Assembly: GCA_022495005.1 (NCBI GenBank)
Contig: JAGYXB010000442.1
Span: 62,001 to 126,000, forward strand
From: Rhyacophila brunnea
Taxonomy: Eukaryota > Arthropoda > Insecta > Trichoptera > Rhyacophilidae
Direction of reading: 5' to 3'
Length of the DNA stretch: 64,000 nucleotides
Shown: positions 40,001 through 50,100 of the stretch, piece by piece
How the letters are laid out: each line of letters starts with the position of its first letter
Position numbering within the stretch: the stretch's first letter is position 1
Notes under the pieces: model-generated
Told to the model about the DNA's origin: nothing
What the model saw: the letters and a program-made list of their open reading frames with translations, nothing else
Database searches by the model: none
Position numbers and translations under genes: made by a program

Positions 40001-42368
40001 GTAAAAATAAAGTTTTATGCTAAGCTTATTTTTCAATATGCTTGAACTTTCAGGTGCTGTCTTTATGGCCGGGGCTAGGCGTATTTCGGGGCAACAAATA
40101 ATGGTAAATATATCATAATTAGTTTATATAATAACATATTATACATGAAATTATAATAAAACCAATGAACCTAACGCCGGGTCCACACTGGCAACATGTC
40201 GCCGGCAACCTCGTTAAATTTTACGATAATTATCATACGTATCGTAAAATTTAACGAGGTTGGCGGCGACATGTTGCCAATGTGGACCCGGCATAATGAT
40301 GGTTTGAATGAAAGATCTCAGTCTCGAAAAGAGTGCAAAAATAATATTTACTAGAGAAAAAAACTTAAAGAGTAGGCATAACAGAACCAATGTGATTCAT
40401 ATTTTAGTCGAGCAGAGTCCACAGAGCGAACAGCACGTCATTTTAAATCAAATTTACAACAAAATACCTGGTCATCGAAGATTTTATTTTAAAAACATAA
40501 TAATAATTATTGTCGGTAGAGCAATTCTTTGCAATGATTTATTAGGTACCGTCAACGCTGTCGCCGACCGGCCGAATGAAAACAATGTGAAAAATAATAA
40601 AAGTATATGGGGTGCTGCACGATAATATTTATTTTTAGGCGTTATAAATTATTAGAAATAAAAATGTAGGTGTATATAATATGTGTTTCAAAATCCTTCG
40701 TATGTTTAGTTCTCGTACAATTTCAGGTTAAAAAGCTATTAATCTATTTCTAAGTTTCTAAACTACTAAACTAAACTCTATGTATAAAAACGTCGCAATA
40801 TCCACCATATTGGTTGCAATACTTCCCACCAAACAGCTGATTAACATATTGAATTTAGTAACATTCAAGTATATTAAGGGCTTGCGCAGACAGGGAGCGG
40901 TCAGGCGGTCTGCGTTCCGTGTTCGGAGTTCGGCGTTCTTTGTACTGTACGGACTTCATACTGTATGGGCACACAGCCGGCGGTCAGACCGCGCCGGTCA
41001 ATTGGAACGCAAATTATATAAATTGTTTTTAAATCAACACTTGATTGATTTACGTGCATAAATACTTGGCGAGATTTATAGTTTTCATAGTTCAATAATA
41101 GAATAAATTTGACAAGTGAGGTTATGGGTAAAATTAAAAGGTTAGAATCGAAATGTGAAATATTATAGATAGAGGTAGGTACACAAACAAATAAGTTTAT
41201 ATGTCACTTCGCTTAAAATCATCGATATTAAGTTTTTAAATATCCGGTTTGATAAAATGCATTGATTACAGCAGTAATTTTAGTACCTAGATTATATTTA
41301 GCTTACAAGTCAATGTCAAATGTAATCAAATTATATAATTCATCAAAGCTTTGTATTGACATGCGAAAGTAAATAAAAATTTGAATGGAATTTGAGCTGT
41401 CAAACAACATAGAGCAAAAGCACACGGGGGAGTGAGTCCGCAACAGCGGTGCTTTCTCACTTCCACTCGCAGTCGGAATATAGCGGTCTCGCATTATACA
41501 GCGCCTGTGTCACTACAACGTTTGTATACAAATGGAACGCATTATTGTTGACCGCCACATGTCTGCTGTCGGAACTCGTATTGAACGCTACCGGTCAACG
41601 GTCGGTTGAACGCAGAACGCCGACCGCTCTCTGTCTGTTCAAGCACTAAAAGATACTATTTTTTGGTCACCCCATACTTGCTTAGTTGGAAAGAGTTTGG
41701 TTTAAATTTAATATAGTGACCATTACTTTTGAGGCACGTATCGACTTTTTAATATTACTAGTAGACCAACTATTTCGAGCCACATATAAAAATATCATAT
41801 TTTCAATTCTCAAGGGCATTTCTGTAGAGCGTCCCCTTAATACTAAGCATACATAATTTTGAAAAACACTTTCTGAGAAAATATATTATAACCAATAGAA
41901 AAAATCTTTTTTTGAAAAAAGTAAGCCAGCCCGACAGCGAATAAAATCCTGCATCTCCTGGGTGTACGCGCCCCGTCCGTGCATTACCTCTATGCTACAA
42001 GGTGACGTACTAATTGTGACAAATTTTAACTATTGGCCTTTTGCCCTATGGCCTGTCCGGTGTGTCCATATTTTCATGGTAAGCTGGCTGACAAGTAGCA
42101 TTTTATCACTCCCCAATTAGTTTCTGACTAATGTCCTGATTGCAGAAGAGATATTTCATTGATGTTTTAATTTGTTTTCTAGGAGTGCAATTTTTGCAAG
42201 TCAAATGGTGAACAGCCCTTTATTTATAAAGGGCACAAATTAAAAGATGAGAATGGGAATTTAACTTGTCCCATATTGAACAACCATGAGTGCCCAACGT
42301 GCAAGAGCATGGGAGAAACCGAGTTGCGGCACACTAAAAAATATTGCCCACAAAGAGTTTTCTCTTAA
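31010..42368 (+). CDS. nanos: nanos-family RNA-binding zinc-finger protein, paralogue B (six coding exons)
   Basis: Coding exons 31010..31016, 34549..34659, 36546..36773, 38498..38572, 40054..40103 and 42183..42368 join in phases 1,1,1,1,0 and give 657 nt, or 218 aa plus TAA. The last exon carries the Nanos double zinc knuckle with all eight Cys/His ligands, and exon 3 carries the VMADF-KANGWD motif shared with nanos-A. The protein is a third the length of A and lacks its long polar N-terminal region and C-terminal tail. The second knuckle is CX2CX9HX4C rather than CX2CX7HX4C. As a Nanos protein it should bind RNA and repress translation in the cytoplasm. The altered knuckle may change target or partner choice. 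The zinc-finger assignment is secure. The 7-nt first exon is the weakest part of the model. Confidence 0.82.
32595..33034. mobile_element. PIF/Harbinger-type MITE, TTA target
   Basis: Terminal inverted repeats of about 45 bp starting AGCGTCAATTACATTGAGC on both ends (a single difference in the first 30 bases). TTA flanks both sides (32592..32594 and 33035..33037), the PIF/Harbinger target. No coding frame. Confidence 0.88.
34174..34250. repeat. fragment related to the hAT element at 12356..13059
   Basis: Contains AATCCCGGGAT, TTTCCAGGATC and GGGAGATCCCAGGATC words arranged as in the ends of the 12356..13059 element. Borders cannot be set. Confidence 0.4.
34549..34659 (+). CDS. nanos: nanos-B coding exon 2
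   Basis: Acceptor TTTTAATTGCAG|AC and donor CCAG|GTGAAT, phase 1 to phase 1. It encodes a short polar stretch rich in G, N and K (YSYWNFDGKPSGQNNF ... GTIGTPRPG) with no recognised domain. Confidence 0.7.
34971..35322. mobile_element. foldback element with telomere-like core
   Basis: The left arm 34971..35125 and right arm 35172..35322 are diverged inverted copies (outer 30 bases ACACTTATTCGTGCGCCGCA onward nearly identical). The 46-nt spacer contains CCTAACCTAACCTAA, three units of the insect telomeric pentamer TTAGG on the other strand. Target duplication not resolved. Confidence 0.75.
36276..36436 (-). mobile_element. 3' end of an RTE-type non-LTR retrotransposon
   Basis: The minus strand encodes an uninterrupted 42-codon C-terminal tail (RRWLDCIERD ... 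DRGKWRRFLEAAKTH ... stop) typical of reverse transcriptases of RTE-like elements. It is followed by a short UTR ending in (ATG)n repeats (GATGATGATGAT). It is a 5'-truncated insertion, as usual for such elements, and ends about 110 bp upstream of nanos-B exon 3. Confidence 0.8.
36546..36773 (+). CDS. nanos: nanos-B coding exon 3, VMADF motif exon
   Basis: Acceptor TTTCTTATATCAG|CT. Only this AG keeps the frame; a nearby CTAAG would not. Encodes AKGSLEAVMADFKANGWDSD, aligned with nanos-A exon 2, then a P/S-rich segment ending SYNMEG. The donor GAAG|GTTGGA is weak, so the 3' border is less sure than the rest. Phase 1 in, phase 1 out. Confidence 0.75.
36975..37247. mobile_element. MITE with long terminal inverted repeats
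   Basis: The left end TGCGCATCTATTCTATA and the complement of AGCGCATCTATTCTATA begin inverted repeats of about 55 bp that include GCTACGGCAGCTAT on each side. A further inner inverted pair surrounds GTAACTGTTACAAT-like words. No coding frame; target duplication not identified. Confidence 0.75.
37687..37752. repeat. 66-bp hairpin
   Basis: Arms 37687..37713 and 37726..37752 (TGCATCCGATTAGAATCT on the left) are inverted with one or two differences around a 12-nt A-rich loop. Probably a minimal MITE. No RNA-gene assignment is supported. Confidence 0.6.
38045..38125 (+). repeat. tRNA-derived SINE, main family, truncated
   Basis: Head GGGTGCGCGGCTTAAGCGTC and B-box region CCCAGGTTCGAATCCTGGGT with TCTGACAAGTACACATATTG, after which the sequence turns into a T-rich run. 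Only the 5' third of the family is present. Confidence 0.7.
38498..38572 (+). CDS. nanos: nanos-B coding exon 4
   Basis: Acceptor TTTTTATAG|GT and donor ACAG|GTAATT, phase 1 to phase 1, 75 nt. Encodes a basic/polar linker (GHSTEIRSALGNRQEGR...). It occupies the position of nanos-A exon 3 but is hardly alignable. Confidence 0.7.
38573..40053 (+). other. nanos-B intron 4
   Basis: No repeat with definable ends and no coding frame is seen. AT-rich DNA with a few GC-richer patches (39180..39260, 39760..39860). Confidence 0.6.
40054..40103 (+). CDS. nanos: nanos-B coding exon 5
   Basis: Acceptor GAACTTTCAG|GT and donor ATAATG|GTAAAT, phase 1 in and phase 0 out, 50 nt. Encodes GAVFMAGARRISGQQIM. 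It matches the phase pattern of nanos-A exon 4 (1 to 0) but is only a fifth as long. Confidence 0.7.
40175..40293. mobile_element. 119-bp hairpin MITE, TAA target
   Basis: Nearly perfect palindrome: GCCGGGTCCACACTGGCAAC on the left and the complement of GCCGGGTCCACATTGGCAAC on the right, with arms of about 53 bp and a tiny loop. TAA lies at both borders (40172..40174 and 40294..40296). A precursor-miRNA-like fold is expected by shape only. Confidence 0.82.
40878..41646. mobile_element. PIF/Harbinger-type element, TAA target
   Basis: Terminal repeats GGGCTTGCGCAGACAGGGAG and the complement of GTGCTTGAACAGACAGAGAG, continuing through CGGTC...CTGCGTT. TAA flanks both ends (40875..40877 and 41647..41649). 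GC-rich ends surround an AT-rich interior without transposase frame. Confidence 0.82.
42183..42368 (+). CDS. nanos: nanos-B zinc-finger exon with stop codon
   Basis: Acceptor TTTGTTTTCTAG|GAG, phase 0 as in nanos-A. Encodes ECNFCKSNGEQPFIYKGH and on to KKYCPQRVFS, then TAA at 42366..42368. First knuckle CX2CX12HX10C, seven residues, then CX2C, nine residues (KSMGETELR), H, four residues, C. The exon ends in stop where nanos-A splices to a further exon. A possible AATAAA is at 42521. Confidence 0.93.
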   Translation, partial: ECNFCKSNGEQPFIYKGHKLKDENGNLTCPILNNHECPTCKSMGETELRHTKKYCPQRVFS

Positions 42369-42669
42369 CTTAGTCAATTTTTTAATCCATCAACCTATTT
42401 GAACATAATATTATAATTATTGATTAAAGTTTTGTACCTACTGGTCAATTTGAATCATTTTTTATGCCCCATGTTTCACCTTTCCGTATCTTCAGGCAAA
42501 TGTATACTGACACGGAATACAATAAAAGAATGTAAAAATATTGTTATATACAGAAGCAAGTATCATAAAGCTCATTTTATGTAATTTAATAACATACCTA
42601 TATATTTTTTTAAATTATGTGAAGCCATGTGAAGATGTATTTTGAGTTCTTGTAATTCTATAATTAATG

Positions 42670-42789
42670 GTGGGAACCAGCACCTTTATTCTATTTTATC
42701 CACGGCGAGTGGAATGTATCATACCAGGACATAATCTACACACATTCCAGTTACGGCGGATACGTTAAGATAAAGGTGCTGGGTTCCAC
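42670..42789. mobile_element. 120-bp MITE
   Basis: Ends GTGGGAACCAGCACCTTTAT and the complement of GTGGAACCCAGCACCTTTAT, continuing imperfectly to TATCC..CGGCG. Lies about 300 bp after the nanos-B stop, so it may be part of its 3'UTR. Target duplication not evident. Confidence 0.7.
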
Positions 42790-45084
42790 TTGAAAATATG
42801 TTGTTATTTAACATCTTCTCAGTTAATTTTACTTACTGTGTGTAAAACATGTCAAATTTCAAGGTAATAAAATAACATTTATATTATTTAAAACATTTTT
42901 TTATTGCTAAAAATCTCAAGTGTGGTATACAGTAAAAAAAAATCTCCATAAAAAATATTTTATCATTAAAATAAAAGCAAGATTATAATACCAATATAAT
43001 ACAAGTCAGCGGGTAACAATATTAAAGAGCATTATTATATTTTAATTATTCTTTACATTTTATACATTACAATATTATCATATTATAAGTACAGATTTGA
43101 AGAATAAACTAATTTTATTATTTATTTCTAATATAAAGCAAAAAATACTGCAAGTAAAATGGCTGTTAAGATATTATACCTATGTGGGTTTTATTGAATA
43201 TTCCAACATGGCGTACATTTTCATACCTTTCTATTGAATTTCATTCAAATATAAAATATTCGGAGATAAGCAGTGACCCATTCACTCAGTACAATATGCT
43301 CAATCTAGATATATGCATTTCTTTCAGATTATGTAAGTATTTAATGGTGGTTTATTGTAAGAATATTTTAATTTGTTAATATTTAAATTTGCTTCTTCTA
43401 CTTTCAAAACGTTGAGAACAAGCTCGGTAGAACGTTTCATAATAATGTCACATCTGATATTGCAATAGTCAATTGAATTTATATTCTGACATAGAACTAC
43501 TTCTTTGTATTCTGCAAGTTAGGTCGCTAACTGTCCAAAAAAGTATAATATCAGAATCGCTGATAACTTTTGAAGAAATAAACATTGAAACAGCCAATCA
43601 CCAGACTCCAGTCTCCAGACACAAATTCAATAGGATGGGTGGGAGAATATATTATGTCATAATGACCGCGTTCCAGTGGCCATTTTATACTCCATGAGAT
43701 ATCAACAGATTTGCACGTTAATGTTGTTACAGTAAGACCTTGAATTGGAAGTACAATTTGTATCTCGTTACAGTATGTTGTCTAGTTACAGATGACTCGT
43801 TCCAAAACCCCATAATATTTATATAAACATGGTTAATACCAAATATCTTTTTATATTTTTATTACACATTTAAATTAAATACAAAGTAATTAAATTTATT
43901 AATTATTATGTAGGTTGAGTTTCAGTGACACTAAAGGAATCACTGCAATCTATAGATTCACTGGAATTGGTTTCTTTTGACTTTCACAGGGAACCTATCC
44001 AATGACATTTGCTTTCGCCTCCTTTTGAGGATTTCTCAGCAAGAGAGAGAGAAAAACCATCAGCTCAGTTGTGATCACGTGATGCTCGGCAGACAAAGCG
44101 TATACGTACTATTTGTATTGAAAGATCACATTCCTTTATCAAGTTATAATATATTTAAAAAATTTGCTTGTCACGACGCAAAATACTCCCAATCCAAGGT
44201 TTTACTGTAGTTTATAAACCATCCGTTCATTCAATAAGCAAAATAAATTGAAAAAAACTTTTCTTTCGCTAATTTTGCCTAGAACCGCTCTCACTGACAA
44301 ACGTAGTTCTACGTTCATAAACTCTGACTCACTTTGCCAGTGAACCGTTGAAACTTTTATTTACTAAAAAAGCACAATACTACATCAGAGATTTGATGAA
44401 GATAACGATTGAGTGCATTCATATTAAGCCGGTGGAATATTAGTTTTGTGAAATTCCAGCTTGCAGGGAAGTACAGCGTAGGAAAGATGTATGGTAAGCC
44501 AAGAAACTAGACAATCTTCAATTATTGCAAAAGAGTGACCAAACACTGATAATTTAATTTAATTACTGGTACACCACACCGTTGAAAGTATGCAAGTAAA
44601 TGCGTATAATAAATGACAGCTACAACAAACTATTTGTCAACTTTGTTAACTGAGTGGTCAAACGTATTATTTGGACATAGTGTTGCCGACGATAAAGAGG
44701 GGCTATGGAAGATTAAAAAATCTCCTAAGATTCAATAATAATGGCAAAATTACAAATTTAAATAAATATTCTGATGAGAATCATTAAAATGAATGTGTGT
44801 AAACATGTAATTATTACAAAGACGTTTGAATAGGCTCTGTTAATAAGTTAATAATGGCAGCATTGTTATGATAAACAATATTATAATGAATATGTGTAAA
44901 CATAAAATTATATGGATGAACAGACTCAGTTACAGAATAATTATATTATGTCCGATCCTAGACTGCGGCAAGTTTAACATGAAGCGTGGCCGTTTCGAGA
45001 ACTACAATACTGAGAATCCTTTCATAATATATTGCAGTGCCACGAATTCAGTCATGACACTTCAAGTTATAATTTTCGCACTCT

Positions 45085-45290
45085 AAGAAGATCATAAATG
45101 GGCCTCCACAGAATAGAGGTTGTAGAAACAGATTTTTGTTTTACAAGAAATGGATGTCAGCCACTTGCTCAACCTATAATGGTCCATACTCTGATTCAAA
45201 CACATATTGAAAAACATGTGAATTTTCCAAAACCGAGATTCGAATCCGGCACCCACCATATTATCAGCCGACACGATAATCGTTTGGACT
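45085..45290 (-). repeat. tRNA-derived SINE, main family
   Basis: Minus strand: TGGTGGGTGCCGGATTCGAATC head, TATAGGTTGAGCAAGTGGCT body, and the tail ACAACCTCTATTCTGTGGAG followed by GCCCATTTATGATCTTC. Head-to-head with the next SINE. Confidence 0.8.
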
Positions 45291-45310
45291 CGTGGTTTGT
45301 TTAAATGATG

Positions 45311-45525
45311 TCACCGCAATGGCCGAGAGGTAACATGTCAGTTTATAAAGTTGTGCGTCTTGGGTTTGAATCCCGGGTCTGGCAGAAGCACATGTTGTTT
45401 TTTAAATGTGTGTTTGGGTCCAGAGCATGGTCAGTTTGAGCAAGTAGCTAACATTCATATCTCATAAAACAAAATTTTGTTACGAAACGTCTTCATGAGA
45501 CAGCCAAGATCCATATCGGATTCTA
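45311..45525 (+). repeat. tRNA-derived SINE with a different tail
   Basis: Head GCAATGGCCGAGAGGTAAC, B-box region GGGTTTGAATCCCGGGTCTGG, body with GGTCAGTTTGAGCAAGTAGC, then a tail (GTTACGAAACGTCTTCATGA) not seen in the other copies. Probably a subfamily. Confidence 0.7.
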
Positions 45526-45678
45526 CAGTCAATTAAACAAAAAATGCACATAATATTATTTTAATGGAGTTCAAGCATCAAAAATTATGGTGCTATTGTT
45601 TGCAACAAGAGGAATTAAGAGGAATATTTCATTGACCACTCAGACAAAAATTAGACAAATAACCTTTTCTACAATAAA

Positions 45679-47185
45679 TTATTTTGTGTATCGATTGGGA
45701 TCAAACTGCCTAATTCTAACGGGTACTGTTACTTGCGGCAGTTCAACGGGTGGGTCTCTAGGCGGACTGAACATGACTCGTCCTCTGCGCTTCGTTGATT
45801 GTTTTGAAACAGCCAAAAGCCATGCTTGCGGACCAGATTCTAATTCATCTTGCTTGATTTCATCTATTCCGAGCCTTTCCAAAGAAGTGGTGGATTTTAT
45901 TTTGACTTTTTTGTCAAAGAGACTTGCTGCTTTTTTGACACCACCAGTAAGCACCATGCGTTTTGATGGAACTTCATCGATGGAATTGCCACGAGTAAGA
46001 AATGTTTTCAAGAATTTCGCACCGAATGATTTGTCAGTTTCAACTTCAGCACAAATTACTGGTTGTGCTGAACCTTTATCAATATTATCAACTGCTACAT
46101 CGACAATATCGGATTTGGGAAGATCTGTAGTAGCCGTAGTTTCTTTGGGTTTCTCTTTGAGACTTGTAACAACGATTTCATTAACAGAATCAATTTTCAA
46201 TTTTGGAATTTTGGAAATTCCTACTTTGTCCATAGATTTAGGAATGCTCTTGTTAGAAGCATTGTCTTTTGAAATAAAAGTTTTTTGAATGCCGTTTTTC
46301 AAGCCAACTTTTGCAATATCATTTGATTTTACATTTATTTGGACAGGAACCTCTGGTTTTTCTGTATCTGCCGCCTGGCCATCTGTTAAATTGTTTACAG
46401 GCTCACCAACATCCACAGTTTTGGGCGTGTCTGTAACGTCAGGGTGATTAATCAAATCGACTTTATTTATTCCTATACGCGAGGCAGTTTTTGGATTAAC
46501 ACTCTCAATCAAAGCATTTTTATTCGAGACTTCAGAAATGATACTTTCTTGTTTCTGGTTATCTTTTGATGGAACTAACTGTTTCACTTTTTCCATTTGA
46601 CCAGTACGGTTTACTTCCAATTTAGTAGTCTGAGTTTTTATATTTTTGGTTCTATTTAAACTTACATTATTAATATTAGCTTCAATAAAATTGCAATATC
46701 CTGGTTTTTCTTTGGGTTTTTGCACAAGAGTACGTTTAACTTGATCATTTTTTAGGTTAGTTTCTATTTTATCAACTCCATTCATACATAAACTTTCGTT
46801 CAATCCACTATCATTCGCTTCGCTTACTTTCTGATTTTTCTTCCCTATATCCTTTTTAACATCGTCGACACTTGCATTCATAGCATTTAAACCTTTAGAA
46901 GCAACAACTGAAGACGGATCTCCGACACCTTTCTTTCCTGCACCTTTCGGCTTGATCGCAGTGTCAGAATCTGGTTTTGCGTCATTGTTTACTGATTTTT
47001 TCACGCGCGGTGTCTTTGCCTCGGCAGCTTTGGTGAGTTCTGTTGGTGTGGTGATACTTTTGAGTGGTGTGGTGGCCGTGGCGGGCACGGCAGCTGACTC
47101 AGGAGCGGTAGCTTCTGTAGTCTGTGGCGTCTTCTGCAGAAGGGCGCCTTGTCCGGTAGCTGTTGAACCATCACCGGCGGGTGCC
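45679..47185 (-). CDS. terminal exon of an uncharacterised disordered, basic protein
   Basis: An open frame of 502 codons ends at TAA (45679..45681). An in-frame TGA lies just upstream of a GTG codon at 47196, and no ATG opens it, so it is an exon rather than a complete gene. The proposed acceptor is TTAACAAG|G at 47185; a TTTTGAG acceptor at 47195 is an alternative. The first part is A/T/P-rich, the middle K/N/V-rich and disordered. The last 120 residues look conserved in character: a KSFGAKFLKTFLTRGNSI helix, SLERLGIDEIKQDEL, and the terminal VPVRIRQFDPNRYTK. No domain is recognised. The phase fits the coiled-coil exon at 58301..58423. The plus-strand frame over the same DNA is a shadow. 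Confidence 0.7.
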
Positions 47186-50100
47186 CTTGTTAACACTCAA
47201 AATTTTTTTACGCCGTGATAATTGGAATGTTTGTTATGGTTGATGAAGAGAGGACAGTGTCAATAACAGTTTTGGCTCCTCGTTTACCATACTGGCAGCA
47301 TCTTAAAATCAACTTTAGCCAAACTCAAAAATACCGTGTTTACCTCAAAAACTCTATTTCATATAGGTAGGTATCCTTGGTATAAATATCTTTTTATGTT
47401 TACTTTAATGAATTTTCCAAAATTTTACTCATGAATCATAACTATAATATTTATTTATGAGGAAACTAGCAAGTAATAGTAGTTTGTACTGATAGAATAA
47501 CTTTCACAACCAATAAATTTGATTTTAAGATACTGAAGCACACTCAAATATAGAACCGATTGAAAATTATTATGATAAAAATAATTTATTTTATTCATAT
47601 AGCCATATCAATTTTTAATATTACTCAAAGCTGCCTAACAAATACCTAACTATTTATTTTGGTGCTTAAATTGTAACATTTAAAACTACAGAGCCACTTT
47701 TATATTATTATGTCTGACACATTTGTAGCGTGAAAGGATGGAAGCAGGAGTCGTGGGAAATAGATAATTATTTACGTGAAATGAACAGCTATTTGTAGTA
47801 AGCAGAGGGATGTGATATGTAACAGGGGAGGTAATTTTTAGTAGTTGATGGCCATAATGATGTGTCAGTCAAAATATAGAAGTCGCACTATACTGAATAT
47901 TAAAAACTTCTGTATGAGGAACATTATAGCAATATAATGTGGGTTCTTGCAGTATACAGTATGGCCGGCTCCAGATAATGCAATGATGTATACAAAGCTC
48001 CTTTGAAGGGTGAGCACTGAGCAGGTAAATCTTTTAGGTACCTTGTGGTCCCCATTCAATGAGTAGGAAAACCGATGACATCATTTGGGATAGCGACAGG
48101 CCTATGACTGGACACCTGATATTTGAGTGTGCGAATATGGTAATAAGATGAAATGTTAATAACTTTTGACATTGTTTCCCTAAAGAATTCATTCGCTCTT
48201 TACGATTATTTTGTTGATACGTCCGACACAATTATGTTTAAGAAAATATTTTGTTGCAATAATAATTATTTCCTTAATGATGAATATACAAGTATCTAAG
48301 TATCTTTAAATATTATAATGTATACAATAGTATTTCTCGTAGTAGGTAACTGAAATTGTAATTTACTTTAGATAGATATTATATTTTTGACTTCTCTAAT
48401 AGCTGAACTTTTTCATAAGTTAAAATGAAGCTTTTCTGTATAATCTCCCGTTTATTGACCATTGTCCATATATGACATCAAACAATTTTCGCTATTTTTT
48501 GACCGTCCCTCGCTCCAATGTCATTTGTACGTCACAAAATATTTTACTCCTTTGTCTAAATTACATTACATTAAAAACAAACAGTTGTCACTGAATATTC
48601 AATTCTATAAATGACTTTGTATTTCACGGCTTCTAATTGCTATAATAATAATCTTTGTTGTGGTAGCCCAGTTTAATGAAGTTACTCTTGTTTTGCATTG
48701 TAATGAAGTTAAGTAACCGAATATAATAAAAATTAATAATGCTTAATCAAATTGTTTGAGACAGAAAAAAGATTATCAATTTAAATGATATCGTACCAGT
48801 GATGTCCGTGGATGCTGTAGATTCTTTTCATCCACAGAAATAATTGATATAGTAGTACATTTTGTAAGCACTTGAAAAAATATATTAAACCTACCGGGCT
48901 GCACCACCACACACCGTTCACCTTCATAAGCTGCCTATCAACATTCAGGTTACAAAACCCCAGAAGATAAAACATAGCAAATAGTATAAGTATGCATATT
49001 TTTCAACAGCATCCCTACAAGGAAAAGTCACCGTACGCCACTGGTTCGTACCATCATCTCTGAATTTAGTCACAAGAGTCTTTTTAGCACACTATAATAG
49101 GTACTATTGCATCAAAATATATTTTCTTATCATCATTAAAAAATTATAACCAATGTCAAAAGTTGTCGATGATGACTTACAGCTACAAACAACTTAAGAA
49201 GAATTACACCAGTTCATGGGTTTACTACTTGGGTGTATTTGAGTAGACATCTTCAATAATACGTAGAATTTTGTGAAGATTATTAATTTAAAAAAAAAAC
49301 TTATATTCAATTATCACATGCTTATTCTTACCGTAATTAAGGTAATGTTTCATAAGTATTTATTCCTTATTATAAAATTTATACTAAATGAATATTAGAG
49401 TTTTTATGTTAAAAATAGTGCAAAAAGACAAAAATATTTAAAGCTACAATATTATAAGAAATATTATAAATTATATAATGAAAAGCTGAAAAGTATTAAA
49501 TTTTAAGATTTGATTTATATAAACATATTTACAGAATCGTACACGAATATTACAGAAATGAATATTGACAAAATAATGTAGATTGAGCGGAATTATTTAG
49601 TTGTGAACCATCGGCTATGTTTGGCGTGGCGGGTGGTTGGGTAAGCTGAGCGCGAAGAGGGACAATAGGATACACCCTCCAAGTGTCTGATACGTGTGAC
49701 AATGACAACTCGCTTATATTAATATATTATAGAACATTTTCATAAGAATGCAAATCACTTTAATGGGGGTTATCTGCTGATTCTTTGCGGAAAGATATTA
49801 TATTGATATGTAAAATATTAGAATGATTAATTTATCCATATTTTTATTAGATCCATTTCGAATTATATTGTGTCTGCTAAATAATAAATTTGTGTTAGGT
49901 AGGCACGTTTTAAAAAACTGGAATATGTATGCTGAAACATACCTAATTATTAATATTAACTACCTACATTTTAGTTTATTAAATATTATTTAGAAGTGTG
50001 TACCTACTTGATATTACTTTGTTACCAATAATTGGTACGTAACGGACACATTTTGTTGATTTTGGACCCCTCCCTCTCTTGGTAAGATAGGTAATATTAT

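Larger units (their letters stand above)
40104..42182 (+). other. nanos-B intron 5
   Basis: Contains two PIF/Harbinger-type MITEs. The stretch 41650..42180 shows nothing supportable. Confidence 0.65.
42369..45678. other. nanos-B 3' flank and intergenic DNA to the convergent gene
   Basis: The beginning is the probable nanos-B 3'UTR. A small MITE (42670..42789) and two SINEs (45085..45525) are listed separately. Short frames at 43182, 43473, 43977 and 44868 have no motif or splice support. The minus-strand gene ends at 45679, so the two genes converge. Confidence 0.55.

Noticed and set aside
40308..40625. 105-codon frame in nanos-B intron 5
   Set aside because: No motif, no suitable acceptor or donor in phase, and AT-rich composition like the intron.
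45587..46288. 233-codon plus-strand open frame
   Set aside because: It is the antisense shadow of the minus-strand terminal exon, whose composition and splice phase fit coding much better.
48460..48540. Small transposon end (CCATATATGACATC, GTCCCTCGCTCC)
   Set aside because: It looks repeat-like, but no inverted partner or duplication could be found.
49610..49700. GC-rich patch as an exon of the minus-strand gene
   Set aside because: A reading frame exists for about 40 codons, but acceptor and donor are poor and there is no motif; may be a repeat.
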